DNA from: JANOYC01 sp031428675
GTDB lineage: Bacteria; Actinomycetota; Actinomycetes; Actinomycetales; Microbacteriaceae
DNA: 5,550 nucleotides
NCBI GenBank assembly: GCA_031428675.1
Contig: JANOYC010000176.1
Location: 1-5,550 of the forward strand
Direction of reading: 5' to 3'
Shown: positions 1-4,910 of the stretch, piece by piece
How positions within the stretch are numbered: the first letter of the stretch is position 1
Layout of the letters: each line of letters starts with the position of its first letter
Notes under the pieces: generated by a model
The model's database searches: none
Told to the model about the DNA's origin: nothing
What the model saw: the letters and a program-made list of their open reading frames with translations, nothing else
Program-made: the position numbers and the translations under genes

Positions 1-22
1 TGCCGCTAGCGTGGAACGCGAC

Positions 23-985
23 ATGCCGACTACTCGACCGACGCCATCGCGTGCAGCGCTCATCGGAGCAGTGGCGTTCGCGGTGGCATGCGGCGCCCTC
101 GTGGCCGTGCAGTCGCGCGTCAACGGACAACTCGGAAACGAATTGAGCGACGGATTCGTCGCCGCGATTATCTCGTTCGGCTCGGGGCTGGTGGTGCTCT
201 CGCTCGCACTACCGTTCTCCCGGCGAGCCCGCACCGGACTCGCCCGAGTTGCCGGCGCCGTGCACGAACGGCGCATCCCGTGGTGGTACCTCATCGGCGG
301 TTTTGCGGGCGCCCTCTTCGTGCTCGGTCAAGGACTCACCATCGGCGCACTCGGCGTGGCTCTGTTCACCGTCGCCGTCGTCGCCGGGCAAACCGTCAGC
401 GGACTTGTGATCGACCGAAGGGGAATCGGCTCGACCCCACCGCGATCGCTCTCCGGCTGGAGCTTTGCCGGAGCAGCACTCGCCCTCATAGCGGTCGCTG
501 TCGCCGTGTCGCCCGAAGTGAACGGCTCCGCATCCACGTGGATGCTCGCCCTGCCCGTCGTCGTCGGACTCGCGCTCTCGTGGCAAATGGCGGTCAACGG
601 TCAGGTCAAACTTGTGGGGGACTCCGCGATCACGGCGACCTACATCAATATGCTCGGCGGCACCGCACTTCTCGTCGTGGTCGTCGCCGTAGACGTAGCG
701 ATCCGCGGTTGGCCCGCACAATTTCCGACTAATCCGTGGCTGTACGCGGGTGGCGCCATTGCCATGGTCTTCATCACGGGCTTCGCGGCGGTCATCCGCA
801 TCACCGGAGTGCTCGTGCAAGGACTCGCGGCCGTCTCCGGCCAGCTGATCATGTCCGTGGTTCTCGACCTGATCGCCCCCACTGGTGGCGCGGCGCTTGC
901 GTGGCCGACCGTGCTAGGCGCCGCGCTGACGCTCGTCGCGGTTGTCGTTGCGAATCTGGGGCGTGCAGTCAGGACAGAGCGGTGA
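23..985 (+). CDS. DMT-superfamily transporter with two YdcZ/DUF606 domains
   Basis: Predicted integral membrane protein of 320 residues with about ten hydrophobic segments. These lie roughly at residues 12-30, 46-64, 87-105, 107-127, 144-162, 174-195, 205-228, 240-262, 265-283 and 290-312. The two halves look like a duplication: VNGQ occurs at 33-36 and again at 191-194, each just after a hydrophobic segment. A GQ-led segment ending in Asp also occurs in both halves (GQTVSGLVIDR at 122-132, GQLIMSVVLD in the second). This pattern fits the YdcZ/DUF606 branch of the drug/metabolite transporter superfamily in its fused two-domain form. The substrate cannot be told from sequence. I chose the ATG at 23 because a weak purine-rich site (TGGAA) lies upstream. 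An in-frame GTG at 11 would add four residues and has no visible ribosome site. A TAG at 7-9 could end an upstream gene outside the window. The 3' end overlaps the converging nitroreductase gene by 17 bp. Confidence 0.88.
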   Translation: MPTTRPTPSRAALIGAVAFAVACGALVAVQSRVNGQLGNELSDGFVAAIISFGSGLVVLSLALPFSRRARTGLARVAGAVHERRIPWWYLIGGFAGALFVLGQGLTIGALGVALFTVAVVAGQTVSGLVIDRRGIGSTPPRSLSGWSFAGAALALIAVAVAVSPEVNGSASTWMLALPVVVGLALSWQMAVNGQVKLVGDSAITATYINMLGGTALLVVVVAVDVAIRGWPAQFPTNPWLYAGGAIAMVFITGFAAVIRITGVLVQGLAAVSGQLIMSVVLDLIAPTGGAALAWPTVLGAALTLVAVVVANLGRAVRTER

Positions 986-1514
986 TGTGCTCGCTGGCAT
1001 CCGGTCGCGGCCTGCGCGGGCGATCGCGCTCAGGACGTCCGCCGACATAGAGCCACCCGAGCAATCGCTCGTTGTCGGCGAGATCATGCAGCTCGCGCAC
1101 CGGGGGAGCGTCGATCAGACCACCGGTGCGCCACATCACGCCCCAGCCTGCGTCATCGAGCAACAGACTCACCGCGTGACCGATGCCGAAGGCAACGGCG
1201 TCCTGCTCCCATTCCGGCACGGTGAAATGCGGGTAGTGCACAGCGACGATGCCGATGAGCAGGGGAGCCCTAAGGGGCTTCCCGGCGAGCTTCTCCGCAT
1301 CACGACCCGTGAAACCGGCGGCCTCGACGAAGGCTGAACCAAGCCGCTCCCTCGCGGCCCCACGCACCGTGACCAGCCGCCACGGTGCGAGATTCGCATG
1401 GTCGGCGACGGATGATGCGGCGGTCACGATTCGCGCGACCGTCGCGTCATCCGGTGCGGCCTCCGTGACAACCGGATACGACTTCCGGCCGGCGACGGCG
1501 TCGAGAATGCTCAC
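969..1514 (-). CDS. Nitroreductase-family FMN-dependent oxidoreductase (YdjA-like, small type)
   Basis: Protein of 181 residues with the marks of the nitroreductase fold, a soluble flavoenzyme family that binds FMN and uses NAD(P)H. An N-terminal RKS (10-12) stands where the family has its FMN-phosphate-contacting RRS/RRT. PWR at 44-46 matches the conserved N/H-PW-x-F region. A hydrophobic strand follows RAP (82-84), and the helix from E103 through the glycine-rich GWGVMWRTGG (123-132) matches the typical 'A..nL.la....G.G..w.tg' stretch. LGWLYVGGRP (152-161) matches the closing strand 'lG.l.iG.p'. The length fits small YdjA-type members. The substrate is unknown. The gene starts at GTG 1514, overlapping the msrB stop by 4 nt (GTGA) with no clear ribosome site of its own, so translation is probably coupled to msrB. 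The extreme C-terminus is rich in Arg and Pro and is encoded partly opposite the transporter gene. Confidence 0.9.
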   Translation of the reverse strand: MSILDAVAGRKSYPVVTEAAPDDATVARIVTAASSVADHANLAPWRLVTVRGAARERLGSAFVEAAGFTGRDAEKLAGKPLRAPLLIGIVAVHYPHFTVPEWEQDAVAFGIGHAVSLLLDDAGWGVMWRTGGLIDAPPVRELHDLADNERLLGWLYVGGRPERDRPRRPRPDASEHITALS

Positions 1515-1909
1515 TCTGGTGAGAAGTCCAGGGAGAGCGAGTTCATGCAGTACCGGTCGCCGGTAGGCGTCTGGTAGGCATCATCGAAGAGGTGACCCAG
1601 GTGCGAACCGCACGAGCCGCAGAGCACCTCGGTGCGGGTCATCCCGAGGCTCGTATCGGTCTTCAGTTCCACCGCATCGGGGTTCACCGATTCGAAAAAG
1701 CTCGGCCAACCCGAACCGGAGTCGAATTTCGCACCGCTGCGAAACAGTTCGGCGTGACAGGCAGCGCACGTGTATACGCCCTCCCGTTTCTCGTCAAGCA
1801 GAGCACCCGACCACGGACGCTCTGTAGCGGCCTGACGAAGAATAGAGAATCGCGTCGGGTCGAGCTCCTGGCGCCACTCCTCGTCGGATTTCGTGACCTT
1901 GTAGTTCAT
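1511..1909 (-). CDS. msrB: Peptide-methionine (R)-S-oxide reductase MsrB
   Basis: Cytoplasmic repair enzyme that reduces the R epimer of methionine sulfoxide in proteins back to methionine, using thioredoxin as usual donor. The 132-residue product covers a complete SelR/MsrB domain. It has two zinc-binding CxxC pairs (C48/C51 in YTCAAC and C97/C100 in LCGSCG), the signature GSGWPSFF (65-72), the HLGH motif (103-106), and the catalytic cysteine C121 in RYCMNS near the C-terminus. All expected catalytic and metal residues are present and the length is normal. The start ATG at 1909 is supported by a strong ribosome site (AGGAGG) four bases upstream. It is the first gene of a two-gene operon with the nitroreductase and is divergent from the acetyltransferase gene. 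Pairing with a flavoenzyme suggests a shared redox or stress context, which is inference only. Confidence 0.97.
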   Translation of the reverse strand: MNYKVTKSDEEWRQELDPTRFSILRQAATERPWSGALLDEKREGVYTCAACHAELFRSGAKFDSGSGWPSFFESVNPDAVELKTDTSLGMTRTEVLCGSCGSHLGHLFDDAYQTPTGDRYCMNSLSLDFSPE

Positions 1910-1913
1910 GGCC

Positions 1914-1919
1914 CCTCCT
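1914..1919 (-). promoter_or_regulatory. Strong Shine-Dalgarno site of msrB
   Basis: On the minus strand AGGAGG stands four bases (GGCC) before the msrB ATG. It is a perfect match to the anti-SD core and fixes the msrB start. The downstream nitroreductase has no comparable site, which fits translational coupling within the operon. Confidence 0.75.
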
Positions 1920-1953
1920 GGGGATCTCGGGTGAGGGATGCCCCCACACTTCC

Positions 1954-1983
1954 ATTAAAGTGAGCCGAGTGAGCGAATGTTCC
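1954..1983 (-). promoter_or_regulatory. Possible promoter of the msrB operon
   Basis: Reading the minus strand, TTTAAT (1959-1954) resembles a sigma-70-type -10 box, and GGAACA (1983-1978) is a weak -35 match (3 of 6) at an 18-bp spacing. Transcription would start near 1947, giving a leader of about 38 nt before the msrB ATG. This is the most AT-rich spot between the two divergent genes. If correct, the promoter lies inside the 5' end of the acetyltransferase gene as drawn from GTG 1960. Confidence 0.3.
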
Positions 1984-2439
1984 CCGGTGCGCAAACGATG
2001 GGGCGAACTCACAACGAACGAACTGTATTCGTTTCTGAAGCTCCGAACGGATGTCTTCCTGGTTGAACAGCGTGTCGACGACGAGGAACTCGACAATCGC
2101 GACCTCGAGCCGACCACCGAGCACTGGTTCTGTGCCGACGACACGGGCACAAGCGCCTACCTTCGCGTGCTCGAGAACGCTGAGCCCGAATATCGGGACG
2201 CTCGCCTGATCATTGGTCGGGTCGTGGTGCGCGCCGACCGCCGCGGCGAGGGGCTCGCGCGACGGCTACTCAGCGCGGTCATAGAAGCCCGCGGAGCCGA
2301 GCCGATGCTGTTGCACGCGCAGACCCAGGTTGAAGCCGTGTATGCGCGCCACGAATTTGAGCCGTTCGGCGAGGTCTACCGGGAAGCGGGCATACCGCAC
2401 ATCTCCATGTATCGCGCGGGCACAGTCCGGTCCTCGTGA
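1960..2439 (+). CDS. GNAT-family N-acetyltransferase, ElaA type
   Basis: Predicted acetyl-CoA-dependent acetyltransferase of 159 residues whose closest recognisable relative is ElaA. The N-terminal ElaA signature is clear: W14, then LYSFLKLRTDVFLVEQ (22-37) followed by an acidic stretch ending ELDNRDLE. The acetyl-CoA-binding motif A appears as strand LIIGRVVV (83-90), then R95-G-E-G98-L-A100, matching Q/R-x-x-G-x-G/A. The C-terminal EVYREAGIPHISMYR closely matches the ElaA ending. The acceptor substrate is unknown. Start choice is uncertain. GTG 1960 is the first in-frame start but has no ribosome site. GTG 1969 is also possible. GTG 1987 would give a protein beginning RKRWGEL, which fits the usual ElaA N-terminus best. 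The stop overlaps the start of the DUF2332 gene, so the two are probably co-translated. The 50-bp gap to msrB holds the control region for both directions. Confidence 0.9.
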   Translation: MSRVSECSPVRKRWGELTTNELYSFLKLRTDVFLVEQRVDDEELDNRDLEPTTEHWFCADDTGTSAYLRVLENAEPEYRDARLIIGRVVVRADRRGEGLARRLLSAVIEARGAEPMLLHAQTQVEAVYARHEFEPFGEVYREAGIPHISMYRAGTVRSS

Positions 2440-3467
2440 TGGACACTCGAGAACGTTATCGACGCTTCGCCGACACGGAAGCGCGCGGGCGGTCGACCAT
2501 CTACGAGTCGTGGGCGCGGAGCGCCGCGGACGATGACGACATCGTTGCCATTCTCGACCGCATCCCCGAGACGCATCGCCAGCCGTACCTCGTGTTTGCG
2601 GTCTCTCGCCTGCTGGGTGCACCCGTCGGCGAGTACGGGCCATGGCGCACGTGGATCATCGCCCGTGCCGACGATCTCGTTCGCGAGGCGAGCGAGCGGA
2701 TGACGCAAACGAACGAGCCGCGCCGGTGCGCGAGCCTGCTTCCGGCGCTCGGCCTCCTGCCCCAACCGATCGCTCTGATCGAGGTTGGCGCGGCGGCCGG
2801 ACTCTGTCTGTATCCCGATCGCTACCGCTACGCGTACGTCGCAGCACCGGGGAGGCGAGGTGCGACGAGCGCCCTCGGTGCGTCGAGCGAGATCGCCGTC
2901 GGTGCGTCGAGCGAGAGCGCCGTCGTGCTGGAGTGCGAGTTGCTCAGCGACGCGCCGCTGCCCACCGCGGTTCCGGAGGTCGTCAGCCGAGTCGCGATCG
3001 ACCTCCGCCCACTTGACCTAGCCGACGCGCGCGACAGCGCCTGGCTCGAGGCGCTCGTCTGGCCCGGTGAAGACGAGCGCCTGCGACTCGTTCGAGCCGC
3101 GAGCGACATTGTGCGTGCCGACCCCCCGCGACTCGTGAGAGCAGACGTAACGACGGACGAGGGGCTTCGGGCAATCCACGATGCCGTCTCCGACGTTCCT
3201 GCTGGGGTCACTCCCGTGATTGTGACGGCGGGTGTGCTCGTCTATCTCCCGTTTGTGAAACGCGAGCGCGTCATCCGGAGCATTGTGCACAGCGGAGCAC
3301 GGTGGGTGTCTCTCGAAGGGGTCGCCGTGATCCCCGGCGTGCGTGACAAGCTCCGTGCTAACGCGCGGGCGACCGGATTCGTGGTCTCGATCGACGCGGA
3401 ACCGGTGGCGTGGACGTCGCCGCACGGTCACCATCTCGAGTGGTTCGCCGACGCGCCAACGGCCTGA
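2439..3467 (+). CDS. DUF2332 domain-containing protein
   Basis: Soluble protein of 342 residues that matches the DUF2332 family of unknown function, common in actinobacteria. Supporting features are an N-terminal RERYRRFADTEARGRS segment, the block LIEVGAAAGLCLYPDRYRYAY (113-133), the RVAIDLRPLDL block, WLEALVWPGEDERLRL (202-217) and a late hydrophobic strand TPVIVTAGVLVYL. The E-x-G-A-x-x-G-L block looks like motif I of Rossmann-type SAM-dependent methyltransferases, so a methyltransferase-like fold is possible, but no activity can be assigned. Residues 141-162 form a short tandem octapeptide repeat in the loop between two conserved blocks, an unusual addition. The start may be ATG 2439 (TGATG overlap) or GTG 2436 (GTGA overlap). 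Either way it is coupled to the preceding acetyltransferase stop at 2437-2439. No strong ribosome site is visible, as expected for coupling. Confidence 0.88.
   Translation: MDTRERYRRFADTEARGRSTIYESWARSAADDDDIVAILDRIPETHRQPYLVFAVSRLLGAPVGEYGPWRTWIIARADDLVREASERMTQTNEPRRCASLLPALGLLPQPIALIEVGAAAGLCLYPDRYRYAYVAAPGRRGATSALGASSEIAVGASSESAVVLECELLSDAPLPTAVPEVVSRVAIDLRPLDLADARDSAWLEALVWPGEDERLRLVRAASDIVRADPPRLVRADVTTDEGLRAIHDAVSDVPAGVTPVIVTAGVLVYLPFVKRERVIRSIVHSGARWVSLEGVAVIPGVRDKLRANARATGFVVSIDAEPVAWTSPHGHHLEWFADAPTA
2859..2924 (+). repeat. In-frame tandem repeat, 24-bp unit, inside the DUF2332 gene
   Basis: Two adjacent 24-bp copies at 2877-2900 and 2901-2924 differ at one base (T or G within GAGATCGCC / GAGAGCGCC). 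They are preceded by a shorter degenerate copy at 2859-2876. They encode GATSAL, GASSEIAV and GASSESAV. The unit is a multiple of three, so the reading frame is kept. Replication slippage is the simplest origin. Confidence 0.9.
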
Positions 3468-3490
3468 GCCGGGCCAGTTGACCGCCGCCA

Positions 3491-3514
3491 TACAATGACG
3501 GCGACCCGAAGGAG
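3491..3514 (+). promoter_or_regulatory. Putative -10 box and Shine-Dalgarno site of the DUF3263-LytR_C operon
   Basis: TACAAT at 3491-3496 is a good actinobacterial -10 box (TAnnnT). AAGGAG at 3509-3514 is a strong ribosome site four bases before GTG 3519. A start of transcription near 3503 would leave a short leader of about 16 nt. The in-frame ATG at 3495 lies inside the -10 box, so it is unlikely to be the true start. No -35 box is convincing: TTGACC at 3478-3483 is only 7 bp upstream of the -10. Confidence 0.5.
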
Positions 3515-3518
3515 CCCC

Positions 3519-3860
3519 GTGCCATCCAGTGCAGCCTCGCCCGGCGGTGACGAACGCTCGGTCGCCGACCTCATTCGTCCGGTGCTCGACTTCGAGCGGG
3601 AGTGGTGGCAGCACAGCGGAACGAAAGAACGGGCGATCCGCGAACAGTTCGGCATGTCGACCGCTCGGTACTACCAAGTGCTGAACTCCGTGATCCAACT
3701 CCCCGACGCGGTGCGCTACGACCCGATGCTCGTCGGTCGGTTGCAACGATCGAGGGAGTCGCGGGTCTCGGCTCGCGCCGCGCGAGTGTTCACCGCCCGG
3801 ATCACGGACAGTGGATCCTGGCGCGAGGCTGACAGCGGATCCTGGCGCGACAAGGAATAA
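3519..3860 (+). CDS. DUF3263 domain-containing protein (Rv0430-like)
   Basis: Small protein of 113 residues from the GTG start. The DUF3263 domain covers about residues 15-90: DFEREWWQHSGTKERAI (24-40), then FGMSTARYYQVLNSVI (44-59) and DPMLVGRLQRSRESR (68-82). The middle part reads as a helix-turn-helix-like unit (K36 to I59) and the tail is Arg-rich, so DNA or RNA binding is plausible, but the family has no proven function known to me. I chose GTG 3519 because of the AAGGAG just upstream. The alternative ATG 3495 would add eight residues and sits in the likely -10 box. The last 17 residues are two octapeptides (DSGSWREA, DSGSWRDK) plus a final Glu, made by a 24-bp tandem duplication. The gene lies 11 bp upstream of a LytR_C gene, the same order as Rv0430-Rv0431 in M. 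tuberculosis. Confidence 0.9.
   Translation: MPSSAASPGGDERSVADLIRPVLDFEREWWQHSGTKERAIREQFGMSTARYYQVLNSVIQLPDAVRYDPMLVGRLQRSRESRVSARAARVFTARITDSGSWREADSGSWRDKE
3807..3854 (+). repeat. In-frame tandem repeat, 24-bp unit, at the 3' end of the DUF3263 gene
   Basis: Copies at 3807-3830 and 3831-3854 share GACAG, then GGATCCTGGCGCGA, and differ at one inner base and over the last bases. They encode DSGSWREA and DSGSWRDK, adding a second Trp-containing acidic/basic octapeptide just before the stop. Confidence 0.9.
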
Positions 3861-3871
3861 TCGACTCCAGC

Positions 3872-4429
3872 ATGCACACTTTTCCGCGCGATCAGTTCGA
3901 CGACGTTCCAGACGATCTGTATCGCGTTGGCGCGCACCGCGCTGCGCCCCGCCCCGGACATCGGTGGATCGCGTTCGCTTGGGCAGCGCTCGCAACCGGT
4001 CTGCTCGTCGCGTTGGGAGTGTATTGGCTCGCGGTGGTGTCCGACCGCGTCTCCATCGACATCCCGGTTTTCCAGGGCGCCGCAACCGAAACGCCGACGG
4101 CCACGCCGACGGCGGAGCCGGTGACCGATCCGTCGGCAATCGACCCGGCCCGCGAGATCAGTGTCACCGTGCTCAACGGCACCCCAACCGCCGAATTGCA
4201 GAAATCGGTGGGCGACACACTCACCGAGGCGGGCTGGCCGATCGGTGCTGTCGCCGCCGCATCAGCTCGCGACATCGAAAGCACGCTGGTCTACTACTCG
4301 GATCCTGCGAACGAAGACATTGCCCGCGGGCTTGTGCTCGCCCTCGGGGTTGGCGACGTGCGTTTGAGCGACGCATTCCTCGGAGCGCCCGTGACCGTGG
4401 TGCTGGGCGCGGACTACCCGCCGCAGTAG
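3872..4429 (+). CDS. Membrane-anchored LytR C-terminal (LytR_C) domain protein, VirR-like
   Basis: Protein of 185 residues: a short cytoplasmic N-terminus rich in charged residues (FPRDQFDDVPDDLYRVGAHR), one transmembrane helix at about 32-56, a Pro/Thr-rich linker (about 70-90, TPTATPTAEPV), and an extracytoplasmic LytR_C domain from about 94 to 183. The domain opens with VTVLNGT (98-104), continues with LTEAGWPIG and the STLVYYSD strand, and ends VTVVLGADY, all typical of LytR_C. It has no LytR-CpsA-Psr catalytic domain, so it is a stand-alone LytR_C protein like VirR (Rv0431) of M. tuberculosis, which is linked to cell-envelope integrity and vesicle release. A role at the envelope here is inference from that relation and from topology. 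It follows DUF3263 by 11 bp and is probably co-transcribed. A purine-rich AAGGA lies about 15 bases upstream of the ATG, further than ideal. Confidence 0.9.
   Translation: MHTFPRDQFDDVPDDLYRVGAHRAAPRPGHRWIAFAWAALATGLLVALGVYWLAVVSDRVSIDIPVFQGAATETPTATPTAEPVTDPSAIDPAREISVTVLNGTPTAELQKSVGDTLTEAGWPIGAVAAASARDIESTLVYYSDPANEDIARGLVLALGVGDVRLSDAFLGAPVTVVLGADYPPQ
4091..4114 (+). repeat. 12-bp tandem duplication in the linker of the LytR_C gene
   Basis: Two adjacent 12-bp copies (4091-4102 and 4103-4114) differ only in the last base and encode TPTA twice, lengthening the Pro/Thr linker between the membrane helix and the LytR_C domain. Such linkers often vary in length by slippage. Confidence 0.75.
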
Positions 4430-4437
4430 CCGTCGGG

Positions 4438-4485
4438 GCCGAATTCGCGCCTGCCCTACCCGGCATGTTTCGGCAGTGTTTAATT
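4438..4485 (+). terminator. Weak candidate terminator after the LytR_C gene
   Basis: GCCGAA (4438-4443) can pair with TTCGGC (4469-4474), and inside that arm TGCC (4452-4455) can pair with GGCA (4462-4465). The T-rich run TGTTTAATTCTT follows. The stems are short and the outer loop is large, so this is a low-confidence call based on position and the trailing Ts. Confidence 0.25.
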
Positions 4486-4560
4486 CTTGTATATTTGTCG
4501 CTATTTGGGTCGAAATCGGCCTATTTCCGGACATTCGCGTCTCTTTTCTCCGTAATATCT
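4477..4560 (+). promoter_or_regulatory. AT-rich csp upstream region with A/T tracts phased at about 10 bp and a possible promoter
   Basis: This part of the 192-bp gap before csp has 33 G or C in 84 bases by hand count, about 39 percent, against clearly GC-rich surroundings. Short A/T runs are centred near 4483, 4493, 4504, 4514, 4524, 4534, 4545 and 4555, close to one per helical turn, which favours intrinsic curvature. TAATAT at 4553-4558 is the best -10 candidate. CGGACA (4528-4533) is a 4-of-6 match to TTGACA but at 19 bp, longer than ideal. A start near 4565 would give a leader of about 57 nt. TATATT at 4490-4495 is an alternative -10. Confidence 0.5.
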
Positions 4561-4609
4561 GGGTTCAGCGAGTGCCTGCCCGACGAGCGCGCACCGCGAG
4601 AAACACAGC

Positions 4610-4615
4610 AAGGAG
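4610..4615 (+). promoter_or_regulatory. Shine-Dalgarno site of csp
   Basis: AAGGAG stands six bases before ATG 4622, a near-ideal site and spacing that fits a highly translated cold shock gene and fixes its start. Confidence 0.85.
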
Positions 4616-4621
4616 TTACAC

Positions 4622-4825
4622 ATGGCGAACGGAACCGTTAAGTGGTTCAACGCTGAAAAGGGCTACGGTTTCATCACCGTAGACGGCGGAGGACAGGACG
4701 TGTTCGTGCACTACTCCGCCATCGATATGGCGGGCTACAAGGTGCTTGAAGAAGGCCAGCAGGTTGTCTTCGAAGTCGGCAGCGGCAACAAAGGGCCGCA
4801 GGCCGAAGCAGTTCGCCTCGCCTGA
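4622..4825 (+). CDS. CspA-family cold shock protein
   Basis: Complete single cold shock domain of 67 residues, the usual length for the family. Both nucleic-acid-binding motifs are intact: RNP1 as KGYGFITV (13-20) and RNP2 as VFVHYS (27-32), with the surface aromatics W8, F9, Y15, F17, F28 and H30 in place. Such proteins are small OB-fold RNA/ssDNA chaperones in the cytoplasm that melt structure in mRNA. The start has a strong ribosome site. The gene has its own AT-rich upstream region and a GC-rich hairpin at its stop codon, so it is probably transcribed alone. Whether it is cold-induced or constitutive cannot be told. The order DUF3263, LytR_C, csp is, as I recall, frequent in Microbacteriaceae. 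Confidence 0.97.
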   Translation: MANGTVKWFNAEKGYGFITVDGGGQDVFVHYSAIDMAGYKVLEEGQQVVFEVGSGNKGPQAEAVRLA

Positions 4826-4864
4826 GGCCCGCTGCGTGGCCTCGGCTTTGGCCTCGGTCAGGCG
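4819..4864 (+). terminator. GC-rich hairpin at the csp stop codon, probable terminator
   Basis: CGCCTGA (4819-4825, ending in the csp stop TGA) is perfectly complementary to TCAGGCG (4858-4864). Next to it GGCC (4826-4829) can pair with GGCC (4850-4853), leaving TCGG (4854-4857) as a bulge. A competing hairpin pairs GAGGCC (4824-4829) with GGCCTC (4838-4843) across an 8-nt loop. GGCCTCGG is present twice (4838-4845, 4850-4857), which makes the alternatives possible. There is no U-tract after it, so it would be a U-less actinobacterial-type terminator or an mRNA-stabilising stem. Confidence 0.55.
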
Positions 4865-4895
4865 CTCTCCGACGGAGGAAAATCTGCGACGCACG

Positions 4896-4910
4896 CACCG
4901 GTTAACGGTG
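4896..4910. promoter_or_regulatory. Inverted repeat upstream of the DUF3048 gene
   Basis: CACCG (4896-4900) and CGGTG (4906-4910) flank GTTAA, a 15-bp dyad in the 104-bp gap between csp and the lipoprotein gene, 19 bp before its ATG. It could be an operator or part of a promoter region, but no known regulator's consensus is recognised. The palindrome CACGTG follows at 4913-4918. Confidence 0.3.

Noticed and set aside
209..820. Minus-strand frame of 203 codons opposite the transporter gene
   Set aside because: The product is charged, low in hydrophobic blocks and unlike any family, whereas the plus strand encodes a duplicated membrane protein.
2859..2924. Tandem repeats as a CRISPR or mobile-element end
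   Set aside because: The copies are directly adjacent, in-frame and inside a conserved gene, with no spacers, terminal inverted repeats or transposase.
3478..3496. TTGACC and TACAAT as a complete sigma-70 promoter
   Set aside because: The boxes are only 7 bp apart, too close to act together. Only the TACAAT box is kept as a possible -10.
3018..4139. Minus-strand open frame of 373 codons opposite the DUF2332, DUF3263 and LytR_C genes
   Set aside because: Its product is Arg-rich and without any recognisable domain, and three well-supported genes lie on the plus strand. Long antisense frames are expected in GC-rich DNA.
4512..4527. GAAAT/ATTTC inverted repeat as an operator in the csp upstream region
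   Set aside because: The 5-bp arms are explained by the phased A/T tracts and there is no further symmetry to support a protein site.
3811..4641. Plus-strand frame of 276 codons crossing the end of DUF3263, LytR_C and the csp leader
   Set aside because: It is an out-of-frame, Arg/Pro-rich shadow that overlaps clear family members and continues through the AT-rich non-coding region.
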